Source: DTU015 sp012837895
Lineage (GTDB): Bacteria; Bacillota; Sulfobacillia; Fermentithermobacillales; Fermentithermobacillaceae
DNA length: 64,000 bases
Assembly (NCBI GenBank): GCA_050952085.1
Contig: JBMNKH010000003.1
Coordinates: 62,001 to 126,000 of the forward strand
Direction: 5' to 3'
Under the pieces are notes generated by a model. The model saw only the letters and a list, made by a program, of their open reading frames with translations. It did no database searches and was not told where the DNA came from. The translations under genes were made by a program, and so were the position numbers. Every line of letters begins with the position of its first letter. Position 1 is the stretch's first letter. Shown here piece after piece: positions 34,291 to 43,359 of the stretch.

Positions 34291-34335
34291 AATAGCGGCA
34301 TTCTTGAAAGAAGAAGAGTGCCGCTATTTTGCTTG
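34291..34335 (+). terminator. Intrinsic terminator of module B
   Basis: AATAGCGGCA (34291-34300) and TGCCGCTATT (34319-34328) form a perfect 10-bp stem, followed by TTGCTTGTTTG. Confidence 0.85.
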
Positions 34336-34418
34336 TTTGTGGTTCTCTTTAGGTCAGTCCCACACAGCTACTGAACCGTCGTCATCATACGTAATCAAGC
34401 AGTACACCCGCAGCCCGC

Positions 34419-35765
34419 TCATGCAAACACTAGATACACACCTGAAAACAGCAAGGCGTTAAGCACTAGACGGACGGCTTTATTCACCCTGAATTGCTTG
34501 GTGAGCAAAAGCAGATCTGCCGCATACACAAGAGATGCGGACGCAAACAGGGCTAACATACCGGTTATGCCTAAGCCAAACAACAACCCGAGCACCGCGG
34601 ATAGTGCTGCATAACCAATAAGAGGAAACGGCAGATATCCAAGGAGTATCTTGTTAGTGTCAAAGGGGATGTGGAGTCCCAGTGAAGATTTTTGCAGCAC
34701 TGTGTTGGCCTGTCTTAGCCAGATTTCTTTCAAATTGGCGTACACTGTTGCTATCAAGAAAACCGCGATGATTTTGGAGAATTCGGGAAATTCGGCGGAG
34801 TTCCAGGATAGCCACGTTGTCATGGTAATGGTGTATGCAAACACAAGCAAGGCCAACAGCGTAATCCAGATTGCTTTTCCCTGCCTGGCGGTCTCTATAA
34901 TGTTCTTGTAAACAAGCACATTGTGTTTTTCCGGGTGAAAATGATGCAGCATGATCTTGTACTCTTGTTTCAGACTATGCTTCTTAGCTATTTGCACCAT
35001 CTTAGCCCAGTTGTTCTGGCTCTGTGCGGCCATAGTTTCATCAATAAAGCGCAAATACGTTTCATATTTTGAGTAGTCCAGTTGAAACTTGTGTTTCAGG
35101 TGGCGTAACACAACGACAAGTTCAACGGCAAGCAGTGCAATAGCCACATTAGCCACATATGCCTTGATGAGCTCTCTGAAGACTCCTTCGGAGACGCCTC
35201 CGGCATGAGGTCCCGCTGTAATACTGTATCCTCCTGCAAACAGGCACAGCGCGTTCAGACACATCAGCCCGAGCAACCGGGTCTTGGATCCTGAGGTATG
35301 GTAGGATATCCACGCAATCAATTCGCTAAGCAGTAAGTATGCAAACAGCAGGATGCAGGTTGTGGAGAAGAGAAGGTTAACGGTTCTGCCGGAGATCATG
35401 TATGCAGAAATCCCTGCTATAGCTAAGCTTCTGAACACAAGACGCAGGTACTGCCACATCATGATTATCTTGAAGTAGCCGGTGTAAAACGTATGGTGCA
35501 GGGTAGCGGCGTTAATTAGTATCACCGGTGATTTCATGAGAAATGCCCTGTAGAAACTAACAGCAGCAAACACGGCCATTATGTAGAGAACATACTTGTC
35601 TTCAAGGGGTCTGCCTGGTTCCAGGTAGGCGGCAATGCGTATGGCCTGAGACAATACAAACGCTCCAGCCAGAAGCAATCCAAGGAATCCGGCGAGGTTG
35701 TGCCTGATTATACCCTTGGCCAACCGGAACTTGTTCTTAAATATGTAGCCGAAGATCTTATTCAT
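34419..35765 (-). CDS. EcsB-like ABC transporter membrane protein
   Basis: 448-residue protein with about ten hydrophobic segments and a basic cytoplasmic stretch in the middle (KKHSLKQEYKIMLHHFHPEK). It is coupled to the preceding ATPase gene by a 4-bp overlap. The ATPase is clearly EcsA-like. This protein has the length and layout of EcsB, although similarity is weaker. In Bacillus, EcsAB affects protein secretion and regulated intramembrane proteolysis. The role here is inferred from that. Confidence 0.7.
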   Translation of the reverse strand: MNKIFGYIFKNKFRLAKGIIRHNLAGFLGLLLAGAFVLSQAIRIAAYLEPGRPLEDKYVLYIMAVFAAVSFYRAFLMKSPVILINAATLHHTFYTGYFKIIMMWQYLRLVFRSLAIAGISAYMISGRTVNLLFSTTCILLFAYLLLSELIAWISYHTSGSKTRLLGLMCLNALCLFAGGYSITAGPHAGGVSEGVFRELIKAYVANVAIALLAVELVVVLRHLKHKFQLDYSKYETYLRFIDETMAAQSQNNWAKMVQIAKKHSLKQEYKIMLHHFHPEKHNVLVYKNIIETARQGKAIWITLLALLVFAYTITMTTWLSWNSAEFPEFSKIIAVFLIATVYANLKEIWLRQANTVLQKSSLGLHIPFDTNKILLGYLPFPLIGYAALSAVLGLLFGLGITGMLALFASASLVYAADLLLLTKQFRVNKAVRLVLNALLFSGVYLVFA

Positions 35766-36478
35766 AGCGACTCAACCAGCTTGAGATATATGTTTTCCAT
35801 TGAACTATCACGAGGCAAGCCAGCGTATGATGCCAGCTCACTTTGTGCGCCTGTGGCCAGCACCCTTCCTTTGTGGAGTATGATGTACTTATCGCATAAC
35901 TTCTCAACCATATCCAGCAAGTGTGTGGAGAGAAGCACCAACTTGTTGTCTTTCTTGTGTTGTAACATTGTTTCCTTCAGGAGGCGGATTTGTTTCGGGT
36001 CCAGCCCGGTAAAAGGTTCGTCGGCGATGAGAATCCTGTAGGCTCTCATAAGAGCCATGGCTATCATGAGCTTCTGCTTAGTGCCTCTGGAAAGGGCAGA
36101 AGGAACTTTGTTAATGTGTTCTTCCAGTTCGAAATGGGCGACTATTGCGGGTATGCTTTGAGTGTTTTCGGGATATAGGGCCTTGATGAAATGCAGGTGC
36201 TCTATGACCGTCAGTTCTTCATAGAATACAGGGATTTCCGGGATGTACGACACCGGGAAATCCTCATTACTTATTTCAGACACACGAGTGCCGTCAATGG
36301 TTATTTGTCCTTGCTGCGGCTTCAGGTGTCTGGTGATGTTCTTTATCATGGTTGACTTTCCGGCGCCGTTTTCGCCTATCAGACCAACGATTTGGCCGGC
36401 TTGCGCGCAAAACGACACATCCTGCAAAGCCCTTACGCTGCCATAACTAAACGACACACCCTTGACTTGCAGTAACAT
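35762..36478 (-). CDS. ecsA: EcsA-like ABC transporter ATP-binding protein
   Basis: 238-residue ATPase. Walker A is GENGAGKSTMIK, the signature is LSRGTKQKLM, Walker B is ILIADEPFTGLDP and the switch is LLSTHLLD. VSYIPEIPVFYEELTVIEHL and the end block YIILHKGRVLATG follow the EcsA pattern closely. GGGGGATACTCC is just upstream of the ATG on the minus strand. First gene of a two-gene operon with the EcsB-like protein. Confidence 0.82.
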   Translation of the reverse strand: MLLQVKGVSFSYGSVRALQDVSFCAQAGQIVGLIGENGAGKSTMIKNITRHLKPQQGQITIDGTRVSEISNEDFPVSYIPEIPVFYEELTVIEHLHFIKALYPENTQSIPAIVAHFELEEHINKVPSALSRGTKQKLMIAMALMRAYRILIADEPFTGLDPKQIRLLKETMLQHKKDNKLVLLSTHLLDMVEKLCDKYIILHKGRVLATGAQSELASYAGLPRDSSMENIYLKLVESL

Positions 36479-36792
36479 TGGAGTATCCCCCTTGTTGGGA
36501 CCGGCTGAACAGTTCTATCCACTAGCTCCACCAGTTTGGGCTGGAGATGCCTGGGCTTCAGTCTTTAGTGGTTAACGTCATATGTTAGTTGGATGTTGCG
36601 GCTTAGCCAATATTGCGGCATCTACAGCCCATGTATAACACGCCGGGACACATCTGTCCAGAATGCGTTTTCCGCTGGCTTGTTCTGTGGAAATGGCCGC
36701 AGTGATGATATCTACTTGTGTCCTGCGATCTACACGACTACTTGTATCCGTGGTACCATATGAATGAATATCAGAGCAGGGAGTGGCTGGGA

Positions 36793-37608
36793 ATGGTGGA
36801 ACAGGGAATTAGCGCAAACTCACCCATCGGTGTGTTTGATTCAGGTACAGGCGGCCTTACGGTAGTGAGACAGCTCCGGAGACTCCTCCCAAACGAGAGC
36901 GTGCTTTATTTTGCCGACACAGGAAGGCTGCCTTATGGAACAAAGCCTCAATCGCAAGTCCGCGAGTTTTCCCTTGAGATCGCAGGGTTTCTCCAAAATA
37001 GGGGAGCCAAGGCTATCATAATAGCGTGCAATACTGCCACTGCTGCAGCGCTTTCTGCAATAGAAGAAAGGTTCCCTGGCCCGGTAATCGGGGTTATCAG
37101 GCCGGGTGCCCAATCTGCTATTGCTGCTGCAGGCGTAGACGGCAGGATCGGGCTTATAGCTACAGACGGTACGGTAAGTAGTGGTGTATATGACAGAGAA
37201 CTTGCAGACCTTGGCCTGAGAAACGAGCTTGTGAAACAAGGGTGTCCTGATTTTGTGACCTTGGTTGAATCCGGGCTGAAGGATAAGGCTGCGGTGCAAG
37301 ACGCTGTCAAGAGGTACACCGAGATTTTCCGCAACCCGCCTATTGATGCACTGATACTAGGCTGCACTCATTTCCCGCTGCTTAACGAGTATCTTGCCCA
37401 AGAGTTGCCTGGGGTGAAGTTGATCGATCCTGCGATTCAGACAGCGGACAATCTGAAACAGATGTTGGAGGAAAGAGGCCTACTGGCAGATCTGGCTTCC
37501 GAAGCTGAATACAGGTTCTTCTGTTCAGGAGATGCCGGTACTTTCAAGAAGAATCTGCTTAGGGTGCTTGGTCGGGATGATTACCCTGTTGAGCATGTAG
37601 CTTGGTGA
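36793..37608 (+). CDS. murI: Glutamate racemase
   Basis: Cytoplasmic enzyme supplying D-glutamate for peptidoglycan. Family motifs are SPIGVFDSGTGGLTVVRQL, YFADTGRLPYG, IIACNTATA (first catalytic cysteine) and LILGCTHFPLL (second cysteine). The frame is open back to 36718. The ATG at 36793 gives a 271-residue protein of normal length with a modest GGGAGTGG site upstream, so I prefer it. It stands alone between the EcsA-like gene (divergent) and the TetR gene. Confidence 0.92.
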   Translation: MVEQGISANSPIGVFDSGTGGLTVVRQLRRLLPNESVLYFADTGRLPYGTKPQSQVREFSLEIAGFLQNRGAKAIIIACNTATAAALSAIEERFPGPVIGVIRPGAQSAIAAAGVDGRIGLIATDGTVSSGVYDRELADLGLRNELVKQGCPDFVTLVESGLKDKAAVQDAVKRYTEIFRNPPIDALILGCTHFPLLNEYLAQELPGVKLIDPAIQTADNLKQMLEERGLLADLASEAEYRFFCSGDAGTFKKNLLRVLGRDDYPVEHVAW

Positions 37609-37664
37609 TTTTGTCGCGAGACGAGACTGTACCCCAATTGTTCGGGCTTTCTGTTGATTTTCTA

Positions 37665-37727
37665 TTGACAAATACTACCGCTGTGTGCCATTATTAGACC
37701 AAGTGGTCTAGACCAAGCGGTCTAGAC
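37665..37727 (+). promoter_or_regulatory. Promoter and tandem palindromic operators of the TetR operon
   Basis: TTGACA at 37665-37670 and CATTAT at 37689-37694 (18-base spacer) form a promoter. Directly after it are two 14-bp near-identical units, AGACCAAGTGGTCT (37696-37709, a perfect palindrome) and AGACCAAGCGGTCT (37710-37723). A degenerate third copy begins at 37724. The site overlaps the transcription start, as expected for repression by the TetR protein encoded 105 bp downstream. Confidence 0.75.
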
Positions 37728-37832
37728 GGGATGGTCCAATAGAAGATCAGCATATTCGCAGTAAGGTATATGTCCGTTTAGGGGGCTGCTAGCCTTACAG
37801 CTTTACCGGGCGAAACAGGCCATCATCATCCT

Positions 37833-38480
37833 ATGAAAGGTGTTCCATTCCAGGTGAGAAAGAATTTCGATTACTCTGCACTTCTAGGTGAGGGCAACCC
37901 GCTATTGCGTTATCCCCGGCTGCTGGAAGCAGCTATTGATGAGTTTGCCATGAGGAGATACGAAGATGCATCGCTAAATGACATCTTAAAGAAATCGGGG
38001 ATGAGCAAGGGGAGTTTGTACCATCACTTCGGTGATAAGTTTGGGCTTTACTTGGCCATGATGGATATCATTGTGCAAAAGAAGATTTCGTACTTCTATC
38101 CTCTCATGAGTGAAAAACTTGACACCGGTGATTTCTTCGGCACCCTCAAGCAAGTCATGAAAGCTACTTTGGAATTCATGCTAGCTGACGAGCGCATGCA
38201 TCACCTTTCTGTCAGGGTCATGGAGGAAAACCTTGAATTTCGCCAACAGGTGTTCGATTTCTTTGTGCATGACTACTTCCAAATCTTCAGTCAATACATC
38301 CATCAGGCGATGGAATCAGGGCAGATTGACACAGTTTATCCTCCTGAACTTGTGGCCAAGTTCATCGAGATTGTGTTGGCTAATCTCGACAAGCTAGCCA
38401 CCAGTGGAGATCCTGATAAACGGCTGGAAACTGCCAACCAGGTGGTTGACATAATCCAACATGGGATTTCGAGCAAGTAG
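37833..38480 (+). CDS. TetR/AcrR-family repressor
   Basis: 215 residues. The N-terminal helix-turn-helix lies at about 25-75 (LLEAAIDEFAMRRYEDASLN, then ILKKSGMSKGSLYHHFGDKFGLY). The remainder is a helical ligand-binding domain. It probably represses its own gene and the ABC exporter genes that follow 90 bp later, through the tandem operators upstream. No strong ribosome site precedes the ATG at 37833. A GTG at 37854 is an alternative. Confidence 0.87.
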   Translation: MKGVPFQVRKNFDYSALLGEGNPLLRYPRLLEAAIDEFAMRRYEDASLNDILKKSGMSKGSLYHHFGDKFGLYLAMMDIIVQKKISYFYPLMSEKLDTGDFFGTLKQVMKATLEFMLADERMHHLSVRVMEENLEFRQQVFDFFVHDYFQIFSQYIHQAMESGQIDTVYPPELVAKFIEIVLANLDKLATSGDPDKRLETANQVVDIIQHGISSK

Positions 38481-38569
38481 CCTACCGGTTCCATGCTGGC
38501 AGTTTCCTTGCAGATAGCATAGATATCTGACCGGAGGTTTCCGGAGAGCGACAGGAAGGAGGAAAAACC

Positions 38570-39430
38570 ATGGGAGTTGCTTTCAAGGTGGAAGACTTGC
38601 GTTTTAGGTATCCATCATCCAAAGAGGACACTATCAAAGGAATAACTTTTGATGTCCTGGAAGGCGAAGTATTCGGGCTTCTGGGTCCCTCGGGCGCAGG
38701 GAAGTCCACAACCCAGAAAATACTGATAAAGCTGCTTGATGACTATACGGGCAGTATCGAATATTTCGGCAAAAACCTCAAGTCCCTGGACAACTCATTT
38801 TATGAGGAGATCGGTGTCGGGTTCGAAGTTCCCGTGCATTTCTCGAAATTGACCGCTTTGGAGAACATGAAGTTTTTCTCAGGGTTTTACAGGCAAACCG
38901 TAGATATTCAAGGACTGATGGAAAGGGTCGGACTTTGGGAGTATCGTGATGTCAAGGTAGGCGAGTATTCCAAAGGTATGAAGGTGCGCCTGAACTTCGT
39001 TCGCGCCCTGCTCAACAAGCCGCGGGTTCTTTTCCTTGACGAGGTGACAAACGGGGTTGATCCAAAGAACGCCAGGATAATCAAGGACATGATAGCCGAG
39101 TTCAGGGCTAAGGGCGGCACTGTTTTCTTGACCACCCATCTGATGAATGATGTTGAGGAACTATGCGACCGGATTGCCTTTTGTGTAAACAGCAGGCTGG
39201 TGGAGATTTCAACCCCCAGGGACTTGAAGCTGCAATACGGCAAACGGGAAGTTAAGGTTGAGTACAGAAAAAACGGGGCCATTGCAAGCGCCGTGTTTCC
39301 CCTGGATGGGATAGGGTTCAACGATGCATTCCAGAGATTACTGCAAACCGAGGAGATAGAGACCATCCACACTGGAGAATCGTCCATGGAGGAGATCTTC
39401 ATCCTCGTGACAGGGGTTGAGGTGAAATGA
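38570..39430 (+). CDS. ABC transporter ATP-binding protein (TetR operon)
   Basis: 286 residues. Walker A is GPSGAGKSTT, the signature is YSKGMKVRL and the switch is LTTHLMND. The Walker B/D-loop reads LFLDEVTNGVDP, with Val for the usual Pro and NG for xGL. This occurs in a subset of ABC-2 ATPases. GGAAGGAGG is upstream of the ATG. The stop overlaps the first permease gene by 4 bp. Confidence 0.87.
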   Translation: MGVAFKVEDLRFRYPSSKEDTIKGITFDVLEGEVFGLLGPSGAGKSTTQKILIKLLDDYTGSIEYFGKNLKSLDNSFYEEIGVGFEVPVHFSKLTALENMKFFSGFYRQTVDIQGLMERVGLWEYRDVKVGEYSKGMKVRLNFVRALLNKPRVLFLDEVTNGVDPKNARIIKDMIAEFRAKGGTVFLTTHLMNDVEELCDRIAFCVNSRLVEISTPRDLKLQYGKREVKVEYRKNGAIASAVFPLDGIGFNDAFQRLLQTEEIETIHTGESSMEEIFILVTGVEVK

Positions 39431-40143
39431 GCAGTCAGGCAAGACTTGTTGCAGGCGAACTCAAGCGGCTGGCGAAGTACAACATATTACCCGTCAGTCT
39501 GGCAACTGCAATTATTTGGGTAGTACTGTTCTTGTTTCTCTCCGAACAGGAAGCACGTGAAATCACCCCGCTTCTCATATTTGTTGACGTAGCAGCCATG
39601 TCCATATTGCTGCTTGGTGCTTCACATCATCTTGAGAAGCAGGAAGGCACAATCAAGACAATGATGGTGATGCCAGTATCCACCGGCCAGATACTGGCTG
39701 CCAAGACAGTTGCGTCTATGGTACTCGCCGTTGAATCGGCTGTGCCACATCTGCTACCCTGTTTTTCATTCATGGGGTTACTTTCAACTATGCTTTGCTT
39801 CTGCTGTTTGTTGCCATAGGCGGTGTGGCACATGCGGCAATCGGCTTTGTTCTTTCGCTAAGAAGCAGGGACTTCACCTCCATGTTGGGTTTGCTCATGG
39901 CATACATGTTTGTGTTTACGATACCTTCGATCTTGTTTGGCTTCGGCGTAATCGATGCTAAGCACGAGTGGATGCTTATGATTTCACCGTCCCATTCTGC
40001 CGGCCATCTGATTGGATCTGCAGTGAGCGGCGACTTCAAGACCGGCATGACGATTGCAGGATGCGGGTATCTGAGTTCTGGCCTCTGTGCTTTTCAAGTT
40101 TGCTGTGTATCCCATGTTTAAGGACAATGCGGTAGGGGGGTGA
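39427..40143 (+). pseudogene. ABC-2 permease gene with two compensating frameshifts
   Basis: A permease of about 238 codons, first of two in the operon. Frame 1 reads membrane sequence to about 39760. A base is then missing, probably a T in the T-run at 39762-39766, and the family sequence continues in another frame (FIHGVTFNYALLLLFVAIGG, HAAIGFVLSLRSRDF). Near 40072-40074 an extra base returns to the first frame, giving VLASVLFKFAVYPMFKDNA and a stop at 40141-40143, 7 bp before the next gene. As written, no full product is made. Two opposite shifts could be real damage or errors in the sequence. Confidence 0.75.
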
Positions 40144-40149
40144 TTTGAC

Positions 40150-40941
40150 GTGAGCAAGTACCTGCCATTACTGAAGTACGAGGCTAGTGCCATTGCCCGG
40201 GATCCCATAAACCTGTACATGTGTTTGTTTCCGGTTATCATGCTGCTCCTGTCATCATTTGTGTTTCCGATGATATTTGAGTCAATCGACCCAGCGCAGG
40301 AGATCGCGCTGAAGGTAACAACGCTCTTGCTGCTTGTGGCGATACTGGTCTTTGGGACGTTTTTTCTTGCTGCTATGGCCACTTTCCTTCTGGTTGAGCA
40401 AAAGGATGAACACACGCTGAATACCATTGCCGTTACCCCGGTGGGGGCTTCCGGCTATCTTAAATTCAAGATGACGTATCTCTATCTAATGTCAGTTGCC
40501 GGTATCATAGTAGTCCTCCTGGGGACGAAGCTGATTGCCGGTGACAAATACACAATACTGGGCACACCGGTTTTCGACAACCTAGGCATTTCTCATATTG
40601 TCTCCTTTGCATTAGTCAGTGGGCTCTTTGCGCCGGCGCTGGGCTTACTGCAGGCTGCATTTGCCAAGAACAAGGTTGAGAGGTTCGCGTTTGTGAAGGG
40701 AACAGGCATATTGGCATTGATCCCTGCTTTGATGATACTGGAGACTTTTCAGGGAGGCCTGCAATATGTCCTAGGCATATTTCCGAATTTCTGGGCAGTC
40801 AAGGGTATGCTTCTTGAACTGACGCCGGTCCAAAACAGCGCTAATCTGAGCTACCCGCTGTACCTTCTTATCGGCGGGGTGTACAATATGATGTTGCTCA
40901 TAGCAGCGTACAGGTTTTTCCTAAAGAAGTCGCAGTACTAA
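40150..40941 (+). CDS. ABC-2 type permease (TetR operon)
   Basis: 263-residue protein starting with GTG, about six membrane segments. PVIMLLLSSFVFPMIF, LLLVAILVFGTFFLAAMATFLL and the motif EQKDEHTLNTIAVTPV mark it as an ABC-2/NatB-like permease; the last is the cytoplasmic segment between helices. With the ATPase and the broken permease it would form an exporter induced when TetR binds its ligand. Confidence 0.85.
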   Translation: MSKYLPLLKYEASAIARDPINLYMCLFPVIMLLLSSFVFPMIFESIDPAQEIALKVTTLLLLVAILVFGTFFLAAMATFLLVEQKDEHTLNTIAVTPVGASGYLKFKMTYLYLMSVAGIIVVLLGTKLIAGDKYTILGTPVFDNLGISHIVSFALVSGLFAPALGLLQAAFAKNKVERFAFVKGTGILALIPALMILETFQGGLQYVLGIFPNFWAVKGMLLELTPVQNSANLSYPLYLLIGGVYNMMLLIAAYRFFLKKSQY

Positions 40942-41275
40942 GCTGGAATGTGTAGGCAGGTCGCCAAGGTCCTGGGTGTTTCCTAAGTAAAGTGCGGCAC
41001 CAAGTGCTAGTTTGCGACAGGCTGAGCTCCTGGGTGGACAAGATTTGGCGGATATGAACGTTTTCCTTAGTAGCCGGACCAACTTGAGAAGGGCTTTGTG
41101 CCAAACCGGTAGTTGATATACTGCTGGTTGTGGAGAATTCTTCAGACGAATCATCCTATGATTGCGAAGGTATTTGTGACCACCTGGAATGAGACCAGGC
41201 TTCCCATCTGTAATCAGACGGGATTAGCTCAATTACGCCATTGCCGTAACCGCTTAATAAGGGGAGGGGATCTCA
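40942..41275. other. Intergenic stretch of about 330 bp
   Basis: I see no gene, clear hairpin or repeat. The only element is the GGGGAGGGG ribosome site of the next gene at its end. Confidence 0.45.
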
Positions 41276-42154
41276 TTGATAGGCGCAATTATCGGTGACA
41301 TCGTTGGCTCCCGGTTTGATTTTGATAATCATAGGAGCAAGGACTTCGAACTGTTTACGGACGAATGCTTCGTTACTGACGATAGCATCATGACCCTTGC
41401 CATCGCCAAAGCCATCATGGAAGCAGAGAAAGCGGCAATGAAGGCGAGGAAAGCCGGCATGGAGGGGGAGAAAGGCCTCAAACCTCCGCTTAACCCAGTC
41501 GACCCTATTGATGATTACAGCCGGCTGGCTGGAAGAATGGCTGTCAAGTACATGCAGGAAATCGGGCGCAAGTATCCCAACTGTGGTTACGGCAGAAGGT
41601 TTGCAACGTGGGTGTTTAGCGACGATCCTCAGCCTTACAACAGCTTTGGAAACGGTGCGGCCATGCGGATAAGCCCGGTAGGTTTCGCAGCTAGGACGGA
41701 ATTCGAAGCATGCAAGCTTGCCAGGGCGGTAACTGAAGTGACCCACAACCATGAAGAAGGCATAAAGGGCGCGGAAGCCGTTGCGGTGGTGATTTACATG
41801 GTACGGCATGGGTTTACCAAGGGCGAAATCAGGGAAAAGATCACGCACAAGTACTACCCTTTAGATTTCACCCTCGATGGCATCAGGGATACATACCGGT
41901 TTAACGAGACCTGCCAAGAGACTGTCCCCCAGGCCATTCAGGCGTTCCTGGAATCCGCTTCGTTTGAAGATGCAATCCGCAATGCCATCTCCCTAGGTGG
42001 CGACAGTGACACCCTGGCTGCAATCACAGGAAGTATTGCAGAAGCGTACTACGGGGTTCCTGAGGAACTCAAGCAGAAAGCCTTCTCTTACCTCGATGAC
42101 GAGCTGCGGGCTATTTTTGATGAGTGGGTTGGGTTTATAGATCGAACGTATTGA
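41276..42154 (+). CDS. ADP-ribosylglycohydrolase-family protein
   Basis: 292-residue enzyme expected to remove ADP-ribose from proteins or small molecules. The two metal motifs are present: FVTDDSIMTLAI near the start and SLGGDSDTLAAITGSIAEAY near the end. GAIIGDIVGSRFDF is the typical N-terminus. The start is TTG with GGGGAGGGG 7 bases upstream. An inserted Lys/Glu/Ala-rich stretch (about 47-65) separates the first metal motif from the body. A gene fragment begins directly after the stop. Confidence 0.9.
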   Translation: MIGAIIGDIVGSRFDFDNHRSKDFELFTDECFVTDDSIMTLAIAKAIMEAEKAAMKARKAGMEGEKGLKPPLNPVDPIDDYSRLAGRMAVKYMQEIGRKYPNCGYGRRFATWVFSDDPQPYNSFGNGAAMRISPVGFAARTEFEACKLARAVTEVTHNHEEGIKGAEAVAVVIYMVRHGFTKGEIREKITHKYYPLDFTLDGIRDTYRFNETCQETVPQAIQAFLESASFEDAIRNAISLGGDSDTLAAITGSIAEAYYGVPEELKQKAFSYLDDELRAIFDEWVGFIDRTY

Positions 42155-42397
42155 TTCCAGTATCCTGGACTACAATTCTACCTGTTCTCCGAGGGTGGAC
42201 GTTTCCACTATGAAGGTTTTGGGTCTGGTTCGTTTATGTTTGGCCTCGTAGCAAGTCAAGTAATCGGCTATTACTTGGAGATGTCCCGAGTGCTTGTCTC
42301 GCTTAGAGGCAAGACGATCCCGTCGCGGGGTGTGTTTTTGGGATGTTTGGCCTACCCTTCATGTAAGTACACGCAAAGCCTTGATACGATACTGTAG
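42155..42397 (+). pseudogene. Fragment of a membrane-protein gene without a start
   Basis: An 80-codon open stretch immediately after the ADP-ribosylglycohydrolase stop reads like real protein: QYPGLQFYLFSEGGRFHYEG, then GFGSGSFMFGLVASQVIGYYLEM. It has no start codon or ribosome site and ends at 42395-42397. I do not recognise the family. It is most simply the remains of an integral membrane protein gene cut at its 5' end. Confidence 0.5.
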
Positions 42398-42584
42398 GCA
42401 TCCTACAATGAGGGGAAACAGTTGTAGCCTGCACTTGTTATGGTGACAGGAAAAAGTTCAACACCAGGCTTGAAGCGATCACAACAACTGCTGCTAGAAG
42501 TCTCTGGGCCATACCCCAGACGCCGGATTGGGGAAAGCATCTGTTTGTGGGGTTGCGAGAGGGCCTCTCCAGGAGGAGTACCAA

Positions 42585-43343
42585 ATGAATGCTGACTTGC
42601 TGAGAAAACGATGGAAACAGGAAGAGGAACAAGCTCACATACGTGGCTGGGATTTTTCTCACATTGACGGGAGGTACGAGGAAGGAGCAGACCTGCCGTG
42701 GGATTATAAAGCAGTTATACGCAAGTACCTGCGTAAGGACATGATGCTCCTTGATTACGACACAGGCGGTGGGGAGTTCCTGCTCTCCTTGGGGCATCCT
42801 CCCGACAAGACCGCTGCTGCCGAGGGATACCCGCCCAACGTGAGCCTTTGCAGGGAGCGGCTGTTGCCTTTAGGGATCGATTTCAAAGAATGCAGTGACC
42901 CGGCCCAAATTCCGTGGCCTGATGCCTACTTCGATATCATCATTAACAGGCATGGCGATTTTGTTCCTGAAGAGCTTTACAGGTTGCTCAAGCCCGGCGG
43001 GGTGTTCATTACCCAGCAGGTTGGCTCCGACAATGACCGCGACCTGGTGGAGATGGTACTTCCGGGAATCCCGAAGCCCTTCCCGCACAACAACTTGACG
43101 GAACAGCGTAAGGCGTTTGCTGATGCCGGGTTTGAGATCGTGTACGCAGACGAGGCTTACGGGAGGATCAGGTCTTACGATGTGGGCGCCTTCGTTTGGT
43201 TTGCCCGTGTTATCGAGTGGGAGTTCCCGGGCTTTTCAGTGGACAGGTGTTTTGACCGTCTATTGGAGATCCAAAGGGTCATTGAAAAGGAAGGTAAGAT
43301 CGAGGGAACCACTCACCGGTATATCATTGTGGCGAGGAAGTGA
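42585..43343 (+). CDS. Class I SAM-dependent methyltransferase
   Basis: 252 residues with a Rossmann-type core: LLDYDTGGGEFLLSLG (SAM-binding loop), AEGYPPNVSLCRERL (second strand), PWPDAYFDIIINRHGDF and LYRLLKPGGVFITQQVG. The ATG at 42585 follows AGGAGG with an 8-base gap. The frame is open back to 42528 without a site. A DNA glycosylase gene starts 16 bp later. The methyl acceptor is unknown. Confidence 0.87.
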   Translation: MNADLLRKRWKQEEEQAHIRGWDFSHIDGRYEEGADLPWDYKAVIRKYLRKDMMLLDYDTGGGEFLLSLGHPPDKTAAAEGYPPNVSLCRERLLPLGIDFKECSDPAQIPWPDAYFDIIINRHGDFVPEELYRLLKPGGVFITQQVGSDNDRDLVEMVLPGIPKPFPHNNLTEQRKAFADAGFEIVYADEAYGRIRSYDVGAFVWFARVIEWEFPGFSVDRCFDRLLEIQRVIEKEGKIEGTTHRYIIVARK

Positions 43344-43359
43344 CTTCAGGGGAGAACAT

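Noticed and set aside
39740..40080. Programmed ribosomal frameshifting in the permease gene
   Set aside because: Two opposite shifts would be needed. The sites show no slippery heptamer with a following stem, and the homologous partner gene is a single frame.
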